This document shows positions 11,184-22,249 of a DNA stretch of 64,000 nucleotides, in pieces. The notes beneath the pieces are model-generated. The model saw only the letters and a list, made by a program, of their open reading frames with translations. It was not told the origin of the DNA and made no database searches. How positions within the stretch are numbered: position 1 is the stretch's first letter; every line of letters begins with the position of its first letter. The translations under genes and the position numbers were made by a program. Origin of the DNA: Eucalyptus grandis. Lineage: Eukaryota; Streptophyta; Magnoliopsida; Myrtales; Myrtaceae. Location of the stretch: the NCBI RefSeq assembly GCF_016545825.1, contig NC_052612.1, forward strand, positions 3,596,001 to 3,660,000, written 5' to 3'.

Positions 11184-12900
11184 TTGCTTAAGTATGACTT
11201 GGAAGTCATTTATAAAAAGGTTTGGCTCAAGGAGCTTTCTGTTGTTTTGAATCATGTTAGTGATGTAATTCAGTTTGTTCAGTTAGCGTGCGAAAGTTTG
11301 GAATCACTGAAAGTCAAGGAGGAATTTCAATCCTTGTTATTCGTCACTGAAGATGGCGTGGTTCTGGTTATTGGTTATCGAATCTACATGGCAGCTATAA
11401 TGGATGCGTCAATTGAAGGGCCGAATATGGAAAACTTAATCGTAGTACAGAAGTTTTCTAAGGTATTTTCTGAAGAATTGCCAGGTTTGCTATCAGAAAG
11501 AGAAATAGAGTTCGTGATTGAATTAGCACTCGGAACAGAGCCAGTCCCTAAGGCTCCTTACCGAATGGTGTTACCCGAGTTAAAAGGGCTGAAAGTGTAT
11601 ATGCAGGAATTATTGGATATGGGTTTGATACGTTCCAATGCATCACCTTGGGGAACACTTATTCTATTCGCGAAGAAGAAAGTTGGTTCGTTGTGGTTGT
11701 GTATCGATATTCCTCAAGATCGACTGGAGGTCAGGGTATCATCAGTTGAGAATCAGGAAGAAAGACATACCGAAGTTAGCATCTTGCGCTCGATACAGTA
11801 GTTATGAGTTCATTGTAATGCTGTGTGGTTTAATGGACACCCGCAGCTGTTTGTTTGGATCTGATGAACAGAATGTTTAAGGATACTTGAATCAGTCTTG
11901 ATCGTGTTCATTGAAGTTATCCTAGTGTGTTCAAAGAGTGCTGAGGAGGACGAGAGACATTAGAAGATGATATTTCAGACCTTGAGGACTCTTCAATTTT
12001 ATGCTAAGTTTAGCAAGTGTGAGTTTTGGATGACTCGTGTTGCGTTCCTAAGTCACGTGATTTCAGGAGAAGGAATCTCCGTAGACCCCGTCCAAGATTG
12101 AAGCAGTGAACAGTTGGCCGATATTGACTACAGTGACAGATATTGGAAGTTTCTGAGGATTAGCAGGATATTACAGAAGTTTTATGGAAGGATTTTCAGC
12201 GTCAGCGTTGCAGTTGATTCGACTACTGAGGAAGTAAGAAAAGTTCGTGTGGACAGATAAGTGCGAGTGTAGTTTTCAAGGGCCTAAGAAGAGGCTAACT
12301 ACCGCACTTGTGCTTACTATTCTATCTGGTCCTGGAAGTTATGAGATCTACAGTGATGCATCATTTAAATGATTGGGTTGCGTGTTGATACAGCATGATA
12401 GGGTTGTTGCATATGCGTCCCGTTAGTTGAGACCTCAGGAGTTGAATATGAGACAGCATCATTGGATGGAACTCCTTAAGGATTATGACTATGATATTTC
12501 GTATCACTCTGAAAGGGTGAGCAAAGTTACAGATGCACTGAATCGAGAGTCCTTAGTTGCACAGTTGGTACTCAAGGATTGGATCTTATTTGAGAAAGTT
12601 CGAAGTTCGGTTTTCAAATCTAAGATAGGCCACCTTTTGAATCTTATGACTACTCTCAGAATTGAGCCGAGAGTACAGATCAAAATCAAAGCGCTTCAGT
12701 GGATGGATTCAGAAATTCAGAAGACTCTATAAGAGAATGCAGATGAGAGGGGTAGATTTTCAGATTTCTGAAGACAGAACGCTAAGGTTATGAGGATGAT
12801 TGTGTGTAATTGACGATACAAAGATTAAGGAAGATATCTCATGGGAAACTCATCATAGCAATTTCAACGTTGTCCAGACAGTATGAATAGATCTTGTTTT
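11184..12900 (+). pseudogene. pol remnant: protease/RT linker, RT, RNase H and integrase N-terminus
   Basis: 11184-11801 covers the region before RT and the RT N-terminus ([31 protein letters not shown], then a degraded LCID motif). From about 12000 the RT C-terminus follows (FYAKFSKCEFW, ISGEGISVDP). Around 12340-12560 RNase H can be read (YSDAS, VVAYASR, then MRQHHWMELLKDYDYDI and KVTDALNRES). An internal deletion there joins PQELN directly to MRQHHW. 12730-12880 resembles the start of integrase (VDFQISEDRTLRL). The catalytic YVDD box and the integrase core are absent. Many stops and frameshifts make this non-functional. Confidence 0.75.
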
Positions 12901-12905
12901 GAGTG

Positions 12906-13468
12906 TGTGACATCCTGATTTTCAAACTCTGATTTCGATTGGTTAAATTGGGCATTTCATCGACGCGATTATAGTGTTTTTCTTTGAGTTGGCCACTTAT
13001 GAGATAACTAGACTAGTTTGGTGAGTTATTAAGGACTTTAAGGCAAATAGACTTGAGAATTCGACCAGGAATCGACTTCTCGACCGTGCTCATCTTTAGA
13101 GATCATTACGGCACAGTTAAAAATCGAATTAAGATCAGAGATAGGTCAGTTCGACTGAGATGAATGACTGATCGTGGGTGACTCCACTAAATTGGAAAAC
13201 TCTCGTCAAATGATACTAATTTGATTTTACTGTTGTTTTGGTACCTTGTGTCCGTATTTGAATCATCGAAATTTTCACGACCCTCGAGAGCCGCCAATGT
13301 GTCAAGTGGGTTCATCGTGGCTCGAAGAAAATCGACCATGGGTAATTTGTCCTAAAAAGCTCCGAAAACTACCTAGTAGCCTATGTCACACTAAAAGCGT
13401 GTCAGAGTGAAATTAACTGCCAATCTAAGTTCGATTTCAGAAATTGGAGATTCTGTCTTGTCACAAAG
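12906..13468 (+). repeat. Fragment of a related LTR lodged in pol
   Basis: It begins TGTGACATCCTG and runs collinear with the first ~560 bp of the Tekay-type LTRs, including the conserved ggtaccttgtgtccgta core. It replaces the integrase region of the host element. It is more diverged from the 6845 and 14149 LTRs than those are from each other, so it came from another subfamily member. Confidence 0.75.
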
Positions 13469-14148
13469 TGGGTACACTGAAGTGTGTGTATATTATATAA
13501 ATCATCTGCATGGAGTGCCGGGGATGAATTGTATTTCAAATCTAGATCAGATGTTCCAAGTTGCCAAAGCTTTCAGATGATTCTTTCTTAAGCAGTGTAT
13601 AGCAGATAGTGCAGAATTTCAACTGTTGAGATGAAGTCAAGGAAAGAAAGATCACAGGCCAAGGTCAGTGCAGTAGTCAGCGATTGCAGTTGTCGAGATC
13701 AGTGTCAGAGTTATATCAGATCTTGACTAGAGGTTCCCAGTTTCAGCAGATCAGTCAAATAGTTTCTTTTTAATCAGTGCAGAGTAAAGTGTACAGGATT
13801 TCAGTCTGTTGAGATGAGATCAGAGATCAGAAGATCGCAAGTCCAGAGTTGGGTCAGAAGTCAGTGATTCAGTCGCAATTATCAGAGATAGTTTAGAGGC
13901 TGCTTAGAATCACCAATTTAGCTTCGCAGAGTTTGTATCGAAGACATGTGGAATTTTAAGTAGGCAAGTGTTTAGTATTCTGTATCCGAAGTGGTTTGGG
14001 CAAGATAGCAGTGATATGGCAGTATTGGTGCAGAAGGAGCAACATAAGAAGGAGAAGATTATATGAGACGACTGTACCTCCACCTTTTTGTTAAGAATCG
14101 GTAAAGGTTTAAATTTCGAGGACGAAATTTTTATAAGAGGGAAAGAGT
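13469..14148 (+). other. Non-coding 3' end of Tekay-like element with polypurine tract
   Basis: No open frame recognised. The last 50 bp contain aatttcgaggacgaaattt, typical of the 3' end of this lineage, followed by the polypurine tract taagagggaaagagt (14134-14148) abutting the 3' LTR. Confidence 0.7.
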
Positions 14149-15820
14149 TGTAACATCCCGATTTTTCAATTCTATTTTCAATAAATTGAGACAAGCATTT
14201 CGTTGGCACGCATATAGTTATCTTCCTTGAGTTGGCCACTCATGTGGAAACTAGTCTATCGGGTGAAGCTATTAAGAGTTTCTAATGCATTAGACTCGAG
14301 AATTTGACCAGGAAGCGATCTTTCGACCGAGTTAATCTCCAAGGGTCATTACGGCACAATTAAAAATCGATTAGAGATCGAAGATAGGTCGACTCGACAG
14401 AGGCGTGTGATCGAGCGTGGATGATTCCATCAGATCGCACAATTCTTATCGATCGGCACTGGACTGACTTTTCTATCAATTGGGTACCCTGTGTTCGTAG
14501 TTGAAACCTTGAGATTACCCCGACAACCGAAAGTCGCCAATGTTTCAAAGATGTACATTGTGGCTTGAGATGATCAACCACAGGTCCAATGCATGAAAAT
14601 TTCTAAAGGCTACCCGATAGGTTGGGCCACGCTAGTATCGTGCCAAAGTGAAATTTACCGTGAGATTGATATTGAATTCTGAAATTGGAAGTCATGGTGT
14701 GTCACAAATCTTATTAGGAACATTGGATTAATTAATGGACTTTAATTTGACTCAATTGGAAGAGAATCAATTGGAAATTAAAGACTTTGATGTATAGAGA
14801 ATTGGACCCCGGCGGAAATTGATTTGGACCCATTGAAATATGTTGTGGAGGAAATGAGTTAGTGGATGATGACATCATGGAGTGATGTCATGGTGGGTGG
14901 CCCATTTGGTGGAGATCTTGACAAGTGGAGGGGTGGATTTAATCCCCAAAAAGTGAAGGGCCTCACCACCTTCTTCAACCTTGAGAAGAGAGAGAAAAGG
15001 GGGAGGACGCACGACCAGACCAGCCAACCGGCCGGATGCCTGCCCTTCACCGCTCGACGCCACTCGTTCGCCGGAGCTCGCCGTCGCGGTCTCCGTTCGC
15101 TCGCACGCCCGTCGCCGTGCCCGCTTGTCGTCGCACCGCCTCCGCCGCCTCCAGCCTTCGTTCGCCACTCAGCAGCAGGCCAGCTAGCCCGACGCCCCCT
15201 TCTGCTCGTTTGTCGCGGCCATCGCCGTCGCTGTCGCCATCACGGTCGTCGCCCGTCCGTGCGAGGAGGCCCGCACGCCACTCCACCGGTCTCACCGACT
15301 TTGTGTCCTCGTCCGCCGAGATCCAGCTCGTCCTCGCCTCCATGGGCTGCTGTAGGCTGCGGATTAGCCACCTCCGGCCACCGTGAGGCCTCGCCTAGCC
15401 GCCGCCTCGCCCACCCAAGCCCCGCCGGTCCTCCTCCCAAACCGGCGCCGAATCTGCTCCCTCTCGGCCCCAATCAGCAGCCAAGAAAAATGGGTATGCA
15501 GCGGACGTTTGGCCCATTTTGGCCGCCTTCTCGAGCCCGGATGCTCGGCCCGCTTTGAGGAAAGTTGTTCTCCTCGGCGTCCCCGTCGTTTTGGTCCCCT
15601 CGGCTCGCTAATCCGGTGAGTTTAACTCACTAAATCTTGATTAGAGTGTTAATGATGCCCTAAGTGTGCTTAGTTTAAATTAAGTAAGTTTATGTGGGTG
15701 AATTAGTGTATTTAATTATAAATTGGATTAAGAAGTTGGTTTATGTTAAAGTGTGTTTAAATTAAAGGTTAAAAGAAGTTATTTAAAGTTAAGCCTTGAT
15801 GTGACATAAAAGGATTTTAG
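14149..15820 (+). repeat. Truncated 3' LTR of the Tekay-like element
   Basis: It starts TGTAACATCC and matches 6845-8530 with scattered substitutions, plus several indels in the GC-rich block (about 15000-15610). Homology stops abruptly after aaaaggattttag. The 42-bp array and the last 1.38 kb of the LTR are missing. Confidence 0.9.
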
Positions 15821-16757
15821 TCTCATTGGTATATAACCAACATCATAGTTTGAGTTGGATCTGATTATTAAAGTTAACTGAATGTTCAGATTGGACATAG
15901 TAGATTATTGGAAACTTATTAGGGAGAAATGAAAATGAAGGCTCGGTAAGCCGCGTTTCAACAAAAAATTCTTGCAATGCTCGCAAGAATCCTCTGTTCT
16001 AACCTTTTTCCATTTTCAATCATTCAAGTATAGAATTTTAGTAAGAATATGCAGTTCAACGAGAGAATTGTCTCAAATAAATTGCTAATAAATGCAACTA
16101 GATCCGGTACCAATACACTCCCAAGTTCGACCCCAGCATTATCGACCGCCTAAATCTGAAATGTTGATGGATTATCTTATGAAGGATGCCGACTTACCAA
16201 TTGCTTCCAAGCATGTTCTCGCAAGCAAATTTCCAAAGAATTCCATTGTAAAGAAGCCTTATCATAAGAGCTCGTAATTCTCGATGCAATAGCAAGCCTG
16301 TAGTCCCTTGACCTAGCAATAGGACAAAGCAAACAACTCTGTCACAAAGCAAAAAACACTCATTTATCAATGCTGAACATAGTATCAGTTTATTACCAGA
16401 TGTCGAAGTTCACAACTTTCCTATCACCATCCATCAATTTGAACCAATGACATGTTTAATCCCATGTCCTTTTGAGACTTTACTTGGCAGGAGCTCTTAT
16501 TTCTCAACATCGTTTTACTTGGCATCTTCTAATCTTTGGTTTATCTCATCGTGCAGTGAGACTTTCTCAGAAGTGGTAAATAATTGGACTTCGCAACGCT
16601 GATACATGTTTGGTGGGTTAGACATCCCTCAAGTTCCAAACTAGACTGACGTCCCGGAGTTCCTCTTTTGCTTGGCAATGTTGTCCTGCTTTTTGAAAAT
16701 CAACTTCAGTCCCCCACTAATTATCATTCAACCTGCGAGTAAGCACTACCGTTCACT
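15821..16757. other. Spacer between truncated LTR and ACOT fragment
   Basis: No gene recognised. A perfect small stem-loop (attcttgc...gcaagaat) lies near 15966-15990. This is the 3' flank of the minus-strand thioesterase pseudogene. Confidence 0.5.
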
Positions 16758-18110
16758 TCAGTCACTGGAGAAGTGTATCCAGGATGAAGTTTGACAACTC
16801 TCAGCATCCACACGTTCAAGGACAAGCCAAGCCTCTTGTTCCATGGATGGGACTTCCGAATCCTCAGTCCATCATTCAAGGCCTCAGGACGTATGGTTAA
16901 TGTAAAGTAGAATTCATTTGACCCCTGTTAGGATGATAGATGAAATAACAACAAACTTATTAGGAGTATCTAAGACATGGTGATATGAAACCAAGTCTGA
17001 CCAAAGATATGGTAACTTCACAAAGGTTTAGTTCACCATTTAGATAGGATTAAAGACAGATTTCAGTATCCCCCAACTTGGTAACCAGTTCATTCTTGTT
17101 TTCTATTCAAATTTTCTTATGCATGATCATTATGTTAAGGGACGGTAGATAGCTTGGGCCCAAAAGAAAGGGGGAGTAAAAGAGAATAATCCCCTAACCA
17201 CAGCATCCTTTGACTTTTGATCAGAGTAGCAGGATGGTATCAAAATTTGGTAAAGGAAAATGTAACATGCATGGGCCAACGGTACCTCGCTTGACCTGAG
17301 CTCAGGTAAGCATCACATGGGCCACAACTTCCATGTCAATTAGGAGCTCAGCTGGATTGTCAAGCTTCGTTTACCGGACACAACATTTGAGGCAGAGAAA
17401 ATTGCCAGCATCCGCCTACATCCCAAAAATAATATCCTTCAGATAATGATCTTCCACTTAACAGATCCATAATTTCACACATATACATCAAACTGCAAGA
17501 GTGAGGCTCAAGTACAACAATCTGTGCTTATAGAAGACTGTAATGTTGGACACATCATGTAATCATTGCCATAGATCCACACCCAGCAGCTAAGTAATGC
17601 AACAACAGCACCAAGACATAGAAATACATCATGTGCCGGATGAGTACTTACAGGTCTTAAGAAACCAACATGGTCAATTTCAAAGAACCAGGATGCCACA
17701 CCAGCAAAGGCATATATGGTTGAAAAGGCCATTTCAAAAGCCCTTCGCATTAAAATCCTTCAAATATCCTCCAGTGAATATTCCTTTCCTGTGGCTAGCA
17801 TACTAATGAGTTCTCAAAATAAGTGTCCCTTATCAAAATGCTATTTGTGTCTACCAGAGCCGGCATATTACAGAAGATATGACCTTCGGCAAGTAAAGCT
17901 AGGAGCCTGGACAAGTCCTCCACCTTAGTATCTCCGTTACGTTCTTCTCTCTTCTTTTTCATCATTTTACTCCTCTTTTCTGCCTCTTGCCAAAGTAATT
18001 TTTCTCTCTTTATCTCTGGCAAGATGGGTTTAATTGGAGCTGATTTCCCGCTTTTAGAATCACGAGCCACAAATATGAAATTGGCGTAAGTGCAACCGAA
18101 TCCGAGGAAT
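16758..18110 (-). pseudogene. Acyl-CoA thioesterase (ACOT9/10-like, hotdog fold), C-terminal exons, broken
   Basis: Three exons are readable on the minus strand. About 18110-17652 includes SDSVALT, NFIFVARDSKSGKSAP, EKLLWQEAE, LLALLAEGHIFCNMPAL and MRRAFEMAFSTIYAFAG, ending at a GT donor after FLRP. About 17413-17286 includes GNFL, then LDNPAELLIDMEVVAHV and, after a shift, PELRSSE. 16924-16758 includes SNEFYFTLTIRPEA and EQEAWLVLERVDAESC before a stop. Order and splice positions match plant mitochondrial acyl-CoA thioesterases, which hydrolyse acyl-CoA to free acid and CoA using paired hotdog domains. Introns are retained, so this is not a retrocopy. At least four frame breaks and an in-frame stop (in the CVLYTE region) show it is dead. 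The exons before SDSVALT are not adjacent; a plus-strand N-terminal piece lies at 44946-51720. Confidence 0.8.
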
Positions 18111-18256
18111 GCCGGATATTTGCGTAAAATTACCAGTTTAAGGTAAACAAAGATAATGGATCGTTATGAGACTCTATCACGGAAATGATAACTTCTTGAA
18201 GATTTTACATCTGAGTATTGTGCTCGAACAACATGTCAAAAACCTCGACAAACTAC

Positions 18257-20162
18257 TGTCGCGACCTCCTTTTTCGGCGCCCAATCAGAGGCGGGCGCCT
18301 TGCGGAGGCTAATGGTTCAGCTAGGTTTATTTTAGCTCGGATTCTCCCAAGTCCACCAATTCGCGACTTAATGGTTCAAATTTTTAATCTGTAAGTCAAT
18401 TTTAAAACAGAGTTGCCATTAATCAGTTTAGGGTGGGTCGATTAGAATCCCAAGCGAAGTATCGGGAGAAATACTTGCTCCTACGCAACCAGAGAAATTA
18501 GGATCGGGAACTTGATTACACTAGTTAATCACTAATGCCCTTTCAAAGAACTAATCTTGTTTAAACCCTAGGACTTTTTGGATTTTTGAGGGATTTTCCA
18601 TGCATTTGAGCAAAACATTTTTTTGGGTATTTTTCTCTTTTTTGACATAAAAGGGAAATTTTTTTTCATTTTTTTTGTATTTTTGGAAAATATAAATTTT
18701 TTGGCTTTTTCTGACTTTTTTGGCATTTTTTGGGAAAATATGGGATATTTTGATTTTTTTATTTTATGGAAAATAAATTATTTTTTATTATTTTTTTATT
18801 TTTTAAAATATTATTTTATATTATAATAATATAAAAAGAACCGACCCGGTCGTTGACTGAAACGCGACATGCCCGCTACATGGGCCTCGACTCGTTTTTT
18901 CTTCTTTTATTTTTTTAATTATTTATTAAAACGGCCCGATGGCCCGTCGTTTTAGGAACGATCCGGCCCGACCTGACGACCTGGCAAAACCTACCTGGAT
19001 CCGACCCGAATTTCCGCACCCCAAAAATTGCGGAAACCCTACCCGAATCCGATCCGCGCCCGACTCGGATCCGACCTCATGACTCGATCTCCGGCCGCCC
19101 TTGATTCATGCAAAAGCCTTACCCGATTCCTGGCTTGGGTCCGACCCAACGACCAGGGGCCGTGACCCGAAAAATCCGGAACCCTAGGGTTCCCGATTCG
19201 CGGCGCCGAAAGGGGGGAACGAATCGTCACCGGGGCAACGGCGGCGACGACTGCGATGGTGGCGACGGTGACAATGGTAACGGTGGCGACGGTGACGATG
19301 ACGACCCTTATTACCTGTGGCGAGGTGGTGGACGGTGAGCAGCAGAGACAGCGACGACGGTAGATGGTGCACGACGCCCCTTTTCCCTTCGATTTCTCTC
19401 TCTCTCTCTACCCTTTCCTCTAGCTAGCCTCGAATCTCCGGCCGCTCATCCTCGGACCTCCCCTGAAGTCTCTCAGTGGGTTGTCCGAGGCTTGCAACCT
19501 CGATCCTTGCTCAGCCTCCCCTCCTCTGATTTCCCTCTCTTTCCGGGTTCGCTTGTCGTCGGCCTCACCCGAAGTCTCTCGGAGGGAGGTCATTCGAGTT
19601 CGCGACCGGATTTCCGCCTTGCTTGCTCTTTGAGCTCCCTGAAGTCTCTCAAGAACCCCTCTGAGCTTACTGGCTTCCTCTCTCCCCTCTGTGTGTGTTT
19701 TTCGACGAAGGTGGAGGGCCTATTTATAGGTGAGGGGGCGATCGGTCGACGGAGCTTCGACCGCCGATCCCCGCACGCTGAACGGCCTCCGCCAATCAAA
19801 CCGCCGTCCCATCCGCCACCTGTCGCAGCTGCCCCCCACGCGGATTGCCGTCCGTCCGTTCATCTGGCGTCGCACACTCTGCGCGTGTGCTGCAGAGGCA
19901 AACGGAGGAGGAAGATGACCGAAGAGGGCCGGGCTGGAGGAGGAGGAAAATGGGCCGTAGGGGCCCACGCGGAGGGGGAAGAAAGGGAGAGAAAAATGTG
20001 TTACTTTTTTTTTTTTTGTTTTATTTTTGTTTTGCTTGTTTTTTTGTTTTTGTATTTTTGTTTTGCTTTTTTGTTGTTGTTTTTATTATTTTTTTATTTA
20101 GCAAAAAGAAAAATTAAAGAAATTAAAGCCTAATTAATAACCTAATCAAAATTTAGGTGTCA
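18257..20162 (-). repeat. 3' LTR of the Tat-like element (left copy, 1.9 kb)
   Basis: It is collinear with 34813-35604 plus 42073-43076. Its plus-strand left end is TGTCGCGACCTCC and its right end is AATTTAGGTGTCA. It contains an AT-rich part with many TTTTT runs (18580-18840), a GC-rich part with Asp/Gly codons (19190-19340), a TATA box and a poly(T) region (19998-20100). Confidence 0.9.
19720..19729 (-). promoter_or_regulatory. TATA box of the left Tat-like LTR
   Basis: On the minus strand ctataaatag is followed by GC-rich sequence. The identical motif occurs at the equivalent place in the other LTR copy (42679-42688), consistent with the LTR promoter. Confidence 0.6.
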
Positions 20163-20180
20163 CGCTTGCCCCCGTTTGAA
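20163..20180 (-). other. Polypurine tract of the Tat-like element
   Basis: On the minus strand aacgggggcaagcg abuts the LTR start TGACACC. A G-rich run at this position is the expected plus-strand primer and fixes the element's orientation. Confidence 0.75.
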
Positions 20181-20484
20181 GGTGAGTTCGCAAAGGTTGC
20201 ATTCAAAGACAAACCCGATACCTAAATTTTGTGTATATATATGCAATAGATTATATTTTATTTGGGACCTAGTTTCCTATGCAAAAAATGAGCAATATAA
20301 CATTACACATACTAAGACAGATAAGAAAATACATGTAATTACTTACTGAGCATGAGTGAGATAGGGTGCGAATCTTGAGTTTGACAAATATCAGGGCATC
20401 GTCTTACCTGGTGACGTGAGGAGGTTGCTCCTCCAAGACCCGAACCTTTCTTCAGTCACCTGTTAAAGCAATAAGATGTTTACC

Positions 20485-21160
20485 CGACCTTTCTCGGGGG
20501 ATGTGCTGACCTTTCTCGGGACATATGTTTGTGGGGTGTCTGATCATTGTCAAGGACACTGGATGGTACCCGACCTTTCTCGAGGGATGCGCAGACCTTT
20601 CTCAGGGCTTCTGTTTGTTGGGGTGTCTGACCTCAGTCAAGGACACCAGTTGGTACCCGACCTTTCTCGAGGGATGCGCCGACCTTTCTCGGGACATCTG
20701 CTTGTTGGGGTGTCTGACCTCAGTCGAGGACACCAATTGGTACCTGACCTTTCTTGGGAGATGCGTCGACCTTTTTCAGGGCATCGATTTGTTGGGTGCT
20801 TGGACATTTACAAACAATTTAAAAGAGTACCTGGATATTCACAAGTACTAATCTGGAGGATATTAGGGCATTTGCAGGCGTCGAAATGGTACTTGGATGA
20901 TCACAAGTACAAACTCTTGAAAGATACCTGGATGTTCACAGGTATCGAAGGGGTACTTGTATGATCACAAGTACTAGATGCTGGAAAATACCTAATAACT
21001 TGCAGGTATCGAAAGAGTACTTGAATGGTCACAAGTACAAACTCTTAGAGGGTGCCTGGATGTACGCAGGCATTGAAGGAGTACCTGATTGCTTGCAGGT
21101 GTCGAAAGAGTACTTGGATGATCACAAATACAAACTTTTGGAGGGTACCTGACCGTTTTT
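20485..21160 (-). repeat. 86/87-bp tandem array and related ~75-bp units (3' non-coding region)
   Basis: About 3.6 copies of an 86-87-bp unit (starts at 20485, 20571, 20658, 20745; core cgacctttctcgagggatg). They grade into shorter units built around gtacttggatgatcacaag. The array lies just inside the 3' LTR, where Tat-lineage elements often carry tandem repeats. Confidence 0.85.
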
Positions 21161-21169
21161 TTAAAGTCT

Positions 21170-21690
21170 CCTGATAGATGGAATATCGAGGAAGTACCTA
21201 GGATATTCGTAAAGGTTTCTTACCTTCTGGTAATGGGAATATCGAGGACGTACTTGGGATATTCATGGAGGTCTCCTACCTCTTGGCAGTTGGGGAATAT
21301 CGAGGACGTACCTTGGATATTCATGAAGGTCTCTCACCTCCTGGCAATTGGGAATATCAATGGCGTACTTGAGATATTTGTGAAGGTCTCTCACCTCCTG
21401 GTAATGGGAATATCGAGGATGTACCTTGGATATTCATGAAGGTCTCTCACCTCATGGTAATTGGGAATATCGAGGGCGTACCTAAGATATTCGTGAAGGT
21501 CTCTCACCTCCTGGTAATGGGAATATCAAAGACGTACCTTGGATATTCATGAAGGTCTCTCGCCTCCTAGTAATTGGGAATATCGAGGGCATACCTGAGA
21601 TATTTATGAAGGTCTCTCACCTCCTAGTAATTGGGAATATTGAGGGCGTACCTGAGATATTCGTGAAGGTCTCTCACCTCTTGGTATTAT
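21170..21690 (-). repeat. ~59-bp tandem array
   Basis: Eight to nine copies of a 58-62-bp unit (cores gggaatatcgagg and ggtctctcacctcctgg), for example at 21235, 21292, 21350 and 21409. It is unrelated to the neighbouring 86-bp unit. A looser, degenerate array continues to about 22250. Confidence 0.88.
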
Positions 21691-22249
21691 AAACTTGAAT
21701 GTGATATGAGGCTTACCTGGATTGCTGTAGGCACTTAAAAGGGGTGGAACACCTGGGTAGCCACAGGTGTACAAAGTACTGGAATACTTGAATGAACACA
21801 AGTGTTTAATGATACAACCTGGGACCACTCAGCTGGTCTAAGTGCAAGAAAGCATACCTGGGTAGGCGCATGCACACAAAGCAGTGGAATGCTTGAACAG
21901 CTGCTATTATTTGGGGACAACTCGGGCAAGTTGAGTGTCATGAAAAGGGAGTACCTGGATGGCGGCGGGTACTTGACGATATGGGGATACCTAGACAGCA
22001 GTAGGTATTCAAAGATAAATGGATACTTGGTCAGTCACAAGTATCAATACTCTGGGGACAACTTGAACAGGTCGAGTGTCAGGAAAAGAGAGTATTCGAA
22101 CAGTGGTCAGTACTCAAAGACAATTGGGATACCTAGACAACGATAGGCACCCAAACTCAAGGGACGACTCGAATAGGTCGAGTGTCAAGAAGAGAATACC
22201 TGGACAATGGTAGGTACTTTAAGATAAATGGGGATAAGGATATGCTTAC

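Larger units (their letters stand above)
6845..15820 (+). mobile_element. Decayed Tekay/Del-like Ty3/Gypsy element with truncated 3' LTR
   Basis: A 5' LTR (6845-9912), an initiator-Met PBS, degenerate gag-pol remains (zinc knuckle, RT, RNase H and integrase pieces), a polypurine tract and a 3' LTR (14149-15820) occur in canonical order. The RT remnant (SEELPGL...EFVIELALGTEPVPKAPYRM) is typical of Tekay/Del chromoviruses. The 3' LTR stops after 1.67 kb, at the point equivalent to 8530, so no right TSD exists. Where comparable the LTRs look about 96-97 percent identical by eye, much better preserved than the coding part. Confidence 0.88.

Noticed and set aside
16092..16277. 61-residue plus-strand open frame
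   Set aside because: No recognisable domain and no splice context; lies in the 3' flank of the ACOT pseudogene.
19108..20133. Asp/Gly-rich and Phe-rich open frames
   Set aside because: Inside the Tat-like LTR; simple codon runs (gatggtggcgac type and poly(T)) give the apparent proteins.
20485..21690. CRISPR-like regular repeats
   Set aside because: Adjacent head-to-tail units without unique spacers, in a plant retroelement 3' region; ordinary tandem repeats.
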